Shown here: piece by piece, positions 33,033-37,411 of the stretch
Layout: the number at the start of each line of letters is the position of its first letter
How positions within the stretch are numbered: the first letter of the stretch is position 1
DNA from: DAOOVD01 sp035369845
GTDB taxonomy: Bacteria; Bacillota; Desulfotomaculia; Desulfotomaculales; Pelotomaculaceae
DNA length: 37,411 bases
Assembly: GCA_035369845.1 (NCBI GenBank)
Contig: DAOOVD010000023.1
Coordinates: 1 to 37,411, forward strand
Direction: 5' to 3'
Position numbers and translations under genes: made by a program
The notes under the pieces: model-generated
What the model saw: only the letters and a program-made list of their open reading frames with translations
What the model was told of the DNA's origin: nothing
Database searches by the model: none

Positions 33033-33095
33033 TTATTTTATATCGATAAATAAATCGTACTACATCTTTATTATTTTAGCAAGAATTAGCAAGAA
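33033..33095 (-). promoter_or_regulatory. vapBC promoter region with direct and inverted repeats
   Basis: On the minus strand TTGCTA (33077-33082), 17 bp, TACGAT (33054-33059) is a weak promoter candidate. The 10-bp sequence TTAGCAAGAA is repeated head-to-tail on the plus strand (33076-33085, 33086-33095) over the -35, and an imperfect palindrome TTATTT...AAATAA centred on ATCGAT (33033-33053) lies downstream. Both are good operator candidates. vapBC and the adaptation genes may therefore be transcribed independently of cmr. Confidence 0.5.
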
Positions 33096-33163
33096 GTCAG
33101 TCCGGGGATGGATTTTTTGCACCGCAGGAACTATCCCGGCCCTGGGAGACAGCAGCTTGGAAT

Positions 33164-34207
33164 TCATACAAAATATCCATATCCCACGGAAGTTTTGGCC
33201 CCGACTCCCTGCTCCTTCATAGCCCGCTCCATCCATTCAACAGCCACCGCCAGGGGAGTCTTACCATCAAACACCCCACCGGCGACAGGCCTATTTTCCT
33301 TTTCCTCCACCCCGACCCAAATCATAAAAGTGGTTTTTTCCACCGTTAAAAAGGATATCGGCTTCGGATCATGGTAATCGGCCGGCGGCTGGTCACCGGT
33401 GTAATAAGGACTGTAATGCAGGTTCATCACATCCAGGCGGAGGGTGGGGGCGGTGAAGGGGAACGCGTCAAAAAAATGTGCCACGCCCCGGCGCGCGCCG
33501 GCAACGCTGTTTTCCGGACTGCCAAAAATAAGGCAAAAGCCCGGATCGGCCAGGGCGCCCCTCTGGCTGTCTCCCTCATCACTACCAAAAAACTCCGCAA
33601 CCACCATATTCCTGGTCACGCCCTTGACGGCGCTGCCCGGCAGGTAAGGTGCGCCGTAAACATGGTGCAGGGTCATGGCTGTTTCGTACACCGAGGCGCA
33701 GCCCAGGCCAACCGCCAGCCGCCAGTCCACCTGCATCTCCCTGGCTTCGCAGGCGAGGCCCATTTCCCGCAAAGCAGCCCTGCGGCGTTCAACCAACTGG
33801 GAAAAGGGGACGCCACGGTACCGCTCAGGCTTTAAGCGGATTTCTCTGCCGATCTCATCCAGCCGGTGGCAAAACTTTTTCCCGTCGAAATAGGCTGTCT
33901 TGTTCAAAAACAAAGAAATGTTGTCAATAGTGAGGGGATCCGTGATTTTTAAAGTATCCGCGGGCATACAGTAGGGAGGGCAGGCTGTTTCCCCGCTGCC
34001 GCAGATTTTTATTTTCCTGGCCGCCGGCCCCTTTTTGCCGTCACCGGGAGTAAATGACACTTCGAGACCTTCAGCCGGCCTTGTATCTTTTGTTATAATA
34101 TCTGACTTGTGAAAAAAGATGTCCTTTTCAGTACAGTCGTCCTCGTAGGAGATAAACCCATAACCCTTTTCGGCATTGTATTTCTTAATTTTACCTTTAA
34201 TCTCCAT
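33164..34207 (-). CDS. cmr6: Cold-shock domain fused to Cmr6 RAMP protein
   Basis: A two-domain protein of 347 residues. Residues 1-68 are a complete cold-shock domain (CSD): GKIKKYNAEKGYGFI with RNP1 KGYGFI, RNP2 DIFFH (29-33), and the PAEGLEVSF and KKGPAARKI ends. A short linker with C69, C76 and C80 follows, then Cmr6: VYGAPYLPGSAVKGVTRN (glycine-rich loop) and the ending GVGAKTSVGYGYF. Cmr6 caps the 3' side of the Cmr backbone; typical Cmr6 is about 250-300 residues and lacks a CSD. ATG 34207 overlaps the cmr5 stop by 11 nt and follows AGGGG by nine bases. The CSD could bind the target RNA or crRNA end. Confidence 0.88.
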   Translation of the reverse strand: MEIKGKIKKYNAEKGYGFISYEDDCTEKDIFFHKSDIITKDTRPAEGLEVSFTPGDGKKGPAARKIKICGSGETACPPYCMPADTLKITDPLTIDNISLFLNKTAYFDGKKFCHRLDEIGREIRLKPERYRGVPFSQLVERRRAALREMGLACEAREMQVDWRLAVGLGCASVYETAMTLHHVYGAPYLPGSAVKGVTRNMVVAEFFGSDEGDSQRGALADPGFCLIFGSPENSVAGARRGVAHFFDAFPFTAPTLRLDVMNLHYSPYYTGDQPPADYHDPKPISFLTVEKTTFMIWVGVEEKENRPVAGGVFDGKTPLAVAVEWMERAMKEQGVGAKTSVGYGYFV

Positions 34208-34625
34208 CCGTTTCATCCCCTTCGAGGAGCCCTTCGGCAAAGCGGCGTAGCCAGCCGAACAAGGCCAGGACTCCCCCCGTCACCGCCCGGTATTCGGGAG
34301 AAGAAAGGGAAACCAGCACCTTGACCAGGTCCTCGTTTTTGCCGAAGGTCTGTCCGTCGTAACCTTTAAGCCACTGGCCGACTTGCTCATAGAGCAACTG
34401 GTGGGGACGCTCCTTTTTAGCACTGATAAAAGCAAATGTAGCCCCCAGACCGTTGGTTTTAATGAGCATGGGGATCTTTCTGGCGAGCGATTTATATTTC
34501 GACTGTTTTTTCACACCGTCTTTTTTGTCCGCAGCAAATTCTTCTTTGGCCTCGTTCACCTTTTCATAAGCAAATTGAGCCCGGCTCCGTTCAATGTCTT
34601 TTAAAACCGTGCATCCTTCCGGCAT
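34197..34625 (-). CDS. cmr5: CRISPR type III-B subunit Cmr5
   Basis: A 142-residue alpha-helical protein of the Cmr5 (small subunit) family, which lines the target-RNA groove. Its opening, VLKDIERSRAQFAYEKVNEAK, and the middle SKYKSLARKIPMLIKTNGLGATFAFI are characteristic. ATG follows GGGGAGG by eight bases, 13 bp after the cmr4 stop. The end overlaps cmr6. Confidence 0.93.
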   Translation of the reverse strand: MPEGCTVLKDIERSRAQFAYEKVNEAKEEFAADKKDGVKKQSKYKSLARKIPMLIKTNGLGATFAFISAKKERPHQLLYEQVGQWLKGYDGQTFGKNEDLVKVLVSLSSPEYRAVTGGVLALFGWLRRFAEGLLEGDETDGD

Positions 34626-34638
34626 GATTTCACCTCCC

Positions 34639-35613
34639 CTAAACCCAATACCTGCAAATGCTGGTCCAGACCAGGCCTTTGCCTAAAGTGGCGTTGCCCC
34701 CCAGTTGAATGACCGGGGGCATATTCTCGGCAACGAAGTCCAACAGGTCCTCTTCTTCTTCTCTTTTCCCTCCGCCGCTTTTCTCATCCTGCCCGAACGG
34801 GCCCTTGTCCCCGCTGAGAACAGGTCCGGCCAATACCAGCGAGTACAGTACGGTTTCCTGTGGCAGGTACTCTTCGGTGAACAGTGATTTGTCCGCCACG
34901 GTCCCGGTTGCGGGGTCGATTTTAGTCCTGGTCACCACTTCAGTGGATAGGCTCACGAAATCGCGAAAGTCGTCGTCGGAGAGCACCACGATGTCCTTCT
35001 TTGCCTTTTCGCGCCAGTACCTGTGGATATCTCCCTCCGGGAATATCCACCCGGACAACCGGTCGGCCAAAGTGGTGCATTTTTCCTCGTCCTGATTTAT
35101 TGTAAACGTATACTCCTCCAGGACAATCTTATTGTCCCGGACGTACAGGCCGCAATCCTTGGGCGCTCTGTTCGCCGGGGGCACTTCCCAGTCCGTTTTC
35201 ACGCTGCAAAGGGCCAGGTCCCTCCGCAGGCGCTCCAGCACCCTGGGGCAGGTGAGCCAGGCGAACACGCCCTTCATGGATTTTACCGGGAACAGCAGCA
35301 GCCTGGCATCGGTAAAGCCCAGCGCGCCGGCGTGCTTGTCCCCCTCTTCCGGGCCAAAGGTCAGTTCAATGGCTTTTTTCATTTTATCTTCTTCCCTTAT
35401 CTCTTTGCCGCAGATTATCAACCTGCCCTCTCTTTCTTTCTTTTTTTCAAAGGCTTCCCGGATGCAGCCCTTGACGCCGGAGCCTTCCAGCTTGGGAAAC
35501 CCGGTGTGCCGTTCCCGCTGCACCGGCAGGTCCACTATGCCCAGGTCAGTCCCGCTGCCGGCGTGCAGCGGCGTCTCGCAGGCAAAAAACAGAGGTCTCG
35601 CCGTTTTATACAT
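34639..35613 (-). CDS. cmr4: CRISPR type III-B subunit Cmr4 (target RNase)
   Basis: A 324-residue RAMP protein forming the backbone and cutting target RNA at 6-nt intervals. The signature opening ETPLHAGSGTDLGIVDLPVQRE carries the probable catalytic aspartate D28, followed by GFPKLEGSGVKGCIRE; the end is VIQLGGNATLGKGLV. ATG lies inside the 3' end of the CARF-RelE gene (8-nt overlap), so translation is coupled. Preceded by GTGGGGG. Confidence 0.95.
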   Translation of the reverse strand: MYKTARPLFFACETPLHAGSGTDLGIVDLPVQRERHTGFPKLEGSGVKGCIREAFEKKKEREGRLIICGKEIREEDKMKKAIELTFGPEEGDKHAGALGFTDARLLLFPVKSMKGVFAWLTCPRVLERLRRDLALCSVKTDWEVPPANRAPKDCGLYVRDNKIVLEEYTFTINQDEEKCTTLADRLSGWIFPEGDIHRYWREKAKKDIVVLSDDDFRDFVSLSTEVVTRTKIDPATGTVADKSLFTEEYLPQETVLYSLVLAGPVLSGDKGPFGQDEKSGGGKREEEEDLLDFVAENMPPVIQLGGNATLGKGLVWTSICRYWV

Positions 35614-36715
35614 TCGTCAGCCCCCACTTTCTTTTTCTGGCGTTTTTCATTACTTCTTCCCTGTTTAACGGGGTTTTGATAAATTCTTTGGCGGCCTCCT
35701 CATTTTGAAATGTTTTGTAAATGTAAATGCCGCCCATGTCTTCAAAATAGTAAATCCTGTTGGGGTTGTCGCCGTCGTCGTAGACCCTGTGCACACCCTT
35801 GGTTTCAGTTTTGTTCGCCCGGATAGTTCTGTCACTGAACTTTTCGGTGATGATCCGCTGGATGTCCTTCTGTTTGTTAATCTCCTCCCAAACTTCGTCG
35901 CTGCAGTAAAACTCGAAAATACTTCTCCGGTACTTCTCGTGAAAGATCACACCCAGGGGACTCAAAACCGCCATATCATCCGCTATCTCCACCATGCCCG
36001 TCTTTTCCAGTTCGGAAAAAGCGATAAAATTTTTCTTTTTTTCATCGTTGTAGTTTCCGATAATGTTCTCCAGCCGGCCAATTTCCGCGCTGTATTTTTC
36101 GAACAATGAATAATTGATTTCCAGCGGCACCTTGGGGATTTCAATCACAGTCTGTGATTCTTCAAAAATGTAATAAATGTCGCAGTTATTGATCAGGCCC
36201 ATCACTGTCAGGTACGGAATGATCCCTTTATATCCCCCGGCGATATTGAACACAACATCACCAAAATTGCCACCGGCAATATTCTCAACCCTTCTCACAA
36301 GACCCGGCAGGCCGGTCAGGACAAACAACTGGTAATTGTCCACCTGGAGGCCGCCGATCACATCTTTTTGGGGGTTGAAATTCAACCGGAACTCTTTACT
36401 TCTAGCAAAACTGTCCTGAATGATTTCCGCCGCCAGGGCCGAAACGGCGGTGTCCGTGGCCAGGAGGTAGACATCCAAATTATCGGCCAGTTTTTTTTGA
36501 ATCTTGTGCAGGCTCTTGATTTCCGCCGAAGCCTCAATGTCATTTTTAGCCCATGGTGCGACTTTCTCCTTAATCTGCCTGATCCTCGGGCCAAGGTTAT
36601 GATACTCTCTGAAAGGTTTGTTTTTAAGGTATTTTAGCGGGACTTCGATGTCCCTGCTGTTTTCCAGGTAATTATTAAAAAGGGACGTGCCCACAGTGGT
36701 GATAACTTTAATCAT
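35606..36715 (-). CDS. CARF-HTH-RelE effector, Cami1-like
   Basis: A 369-residue protein. Residues 1-195 are a CARF domain of the APE2256 type: VITTVGTSLFNN (4-15) and NIAGGYKGIIPYLT (157-170) form the ligand pocket for a cyclic oligoadenylate. About 205-265 looks like a winged helix (FIAFSELEKTGMVEIADDMAVL). Residues 295-369 match RelE/HigB toxins: HRVYDDGDNPNRIYYFED, IYIYKTFQNEE, then KTPLNREEVMKNARKRK. Cami1, a CARF-RelE ribonuclease from Allochromatium, cuts mRNA at the ribosome when activated by cA4; this protein is probably of that type. Ends overlap cmr3 and cmr4, so it is made with the complex. The order CARF, HTH, RelE is my reading of the sequence, not a search result. Confidence 0.82.
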   Translation of the reverse strand: MIKVITTVGTSLFNNYLENSRDIEVPLKYLKNKPFREYHNLGPRIRQIKEKVAPWAKNDIEASAEIKSLHKIQKKLADNLDVYLLATDTAVSALAAEIIQDSFARSKEFRLNFNPQKDVIGGLQVDNYQLFVLTGLPGLVRRVENIAGGNFGDVVFNIAGGYKGIIPYLTVMGLINNCDIYYIFEESQTVIEIPKVPLEINYSLFEKYSAEIGRLENIIGNYNDEKKKNFIAFSELEKTGMVEIADDMAVLSPLGVIFHEKYRRSIFEFYCSDEVWEEINKQKDIQRIITEKFSDRTIRANKTETKGVHRVYDDGDNPNRIYYFEDMGGIYIYKTFQNEEAAKEFIKTPLNREEVMKNARKRKWGLTNV

Positions 36716-37411
36716 CTTCCACTCCTCCCACTAAAACATGGCCGAAGCCCTGTTCCGGACAATAATCCGACAGGTTGGCCCGGTGAAAAACCTCCATTAC
36801 CTCTGACGGGTCACCGCCGGTCACCTCAAAGTAATAGACACTGCCGGCCGGCACCGCCCGGCGCATTACCTTCGGCTTTCCCGCCTGCATATCGAAACCG
36901 CCGATGGAAAGATATTTGCCCGTAGCCGCCGTCAACAGCCTCAGCTTGAGGCCGCGGTATTCCCCGGTCAAAGTCTTTTCGTCCAGCCAGCCGGGCAGCC
37001 AGCCGCCGGCAAAAAGGGCCGGGGTGGCCAGGTACAGCTTAAACCTGCCGCCACACAATTCCGGAGCGGTAAAGCAAAGCGACTTCTCCACATCCGGGCC
37101 GGGGGTCTCATAGAAAACGGCTTTGCCCTCCCCGCCCAGCTTCAACAGGCCCCTTTCCGGCAGGTCCAGGCCGGTAAAGTCCACCAGGATGGAAGTTGCC
37201 TGGTTTTCTGAACCCTTCCGCATCCGCGGCTCCAGCCGCCGCATTGTCACCCGGTAAAGCATATGGTCCTTTGCCGTTCCGGTGGCCTTATCGCGGCCGA
37301 TGCCGGTTTTGGGCTCCGCCAGGACAAAATCCGAAAGGAGGATATAATGAAATTCTTTCTGGCTGGCGTTCAGGTAGCCAGCCATTGCATAATAATCCAG
37401 CAGGCCTCCGT
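36708..37411 (-). CDS. cmr3: CRISPR type III-B subunit Cmr3, 5' end beyond window
   Basis: The last 234 residues of a Cmr3 RAMP protein. The frame stays open to the window edge (GGLLDYYAMAGYLN near it), so the N-terminus is missing. Recognisable are DHMLYRVTMRRLE, FKLYLATPALFAGGWLP, AATGKYLSIGGFDM and AVPAGSVYYFEVTG, followed by the FGHVLVGGV end. Cmr3 holds the crRNA handle against Cmr2. Its stop overlaps the start of the CARF-RelE gene (ATGATTAA). cmr2 and cmr1 are presumably further right. Confidence 0.9.
   Translation of the reverse strand, partial: GGLLDYYAMAGYLNASQKEFHYILLSDFVLAEPKTGIGRDKATGTAKDHMLYRVTMRRLEPRMRKGSENQATSILVDFTGLDLPERGLLKLGGEGKAVFYETPGPDVEKSLCFTAPELCGGRFKLYLATPALFAGGWLPGWLDEKTLTGEYRGLKLRLLTAATGKYLSIGGFDMQAGKPKVMRRAVPAGSVYYFEVTGGDPSEVMEVFHRANLSDYCPEQGFGHVLVGGVEDD

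Overview
The window looks like chromosome of a GC-rich, endospore-forming Firmicute, most like the Desulfotomaculum/Pelotomaculum branch of the Peptococcaceae. The inference rests on gene content: a YhcN/YlaJ-type spore lipoprotein, SleB-type cortex hydrolase, YtaF, a sporulation-type D-Ala-D-Ala carboxypeptidase, the polA-mutM-ytaF-coaE order known from Bacillus, strong AGGAGG-type ribosome binding sites and frequent GTG/TTG starts. No genus can be proved from the sequence alone.

Left edge (1-4400). On the minus strand, a promoter is followed by two complete tandem riboswitch units, each a three-stem aptamer (Moco/Tuco-like) with its own intrinsic terminator, reading out of the window to the left. 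Then come a small GNAT acetyltransferase, an arsenic module (cysteine-rich MarR regulator plus arsM, the latter interrupted by a 10-N assembly gap), an AT-rich, probably imported sugar-dehydrogenase-like gene, and tRNA-Val(GAC).

Housekeeping block (4400-23450). This holds cell-envelope and sporulation genes (carboxypeptidase, a NodB-fold protein with lost catalytic histidines, YhcN lipoprotein, CofE-like protein, AmiC-type amidase, PAP2 phosphatase, DedA, SEC-C protein, CtpA-type protease), then the plus-strand polA-mutM-ytaF-coaE-slt run, sleB, a radical SAM gene, psd-pssA, a Zn-phospholipase-like protein and tRNA-Leu(GAG).

Accessory part (23450-29700). A gene-free stretch with a strong hairpin precedes a P-type Ca2+-ATPase. 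After it lie an iron-sulfur-flavoprotein-like reductase and a MarR-MATE efflux operon with a palindromic operator.

CRISPR locus (29744 to the right edge, all minus strand). In transcription order: cmr3 (cut by the window edge), a CARF-RelE effector, cmr4, cmr5, a cold-shock-domain-Cmr6 fusion, then vapB-vapC, cas4, cas1, cas2, a leader with a long inverted repeat, and a 10-repeat array. This is a type III-B (Cmr) interference module joined to an adaptation module and repeat of type I-B style. cmr1, cmr2 and cas6 are not in the window. The likely logic: Cmr recognises phage RNA, the Cmr2 subunit (expected beyond the edge) makes cyclic oligoadenylate, and the CARF-RelE protein, encoded inside the effector operon with overlapping reading frames, responds by cutting mRNA. 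The CARF-RelE in the operon core, the cold-shock domain on Cmr6, the embedded VapBC pair and the excess of self-complementary spacers are the most unusual points here.
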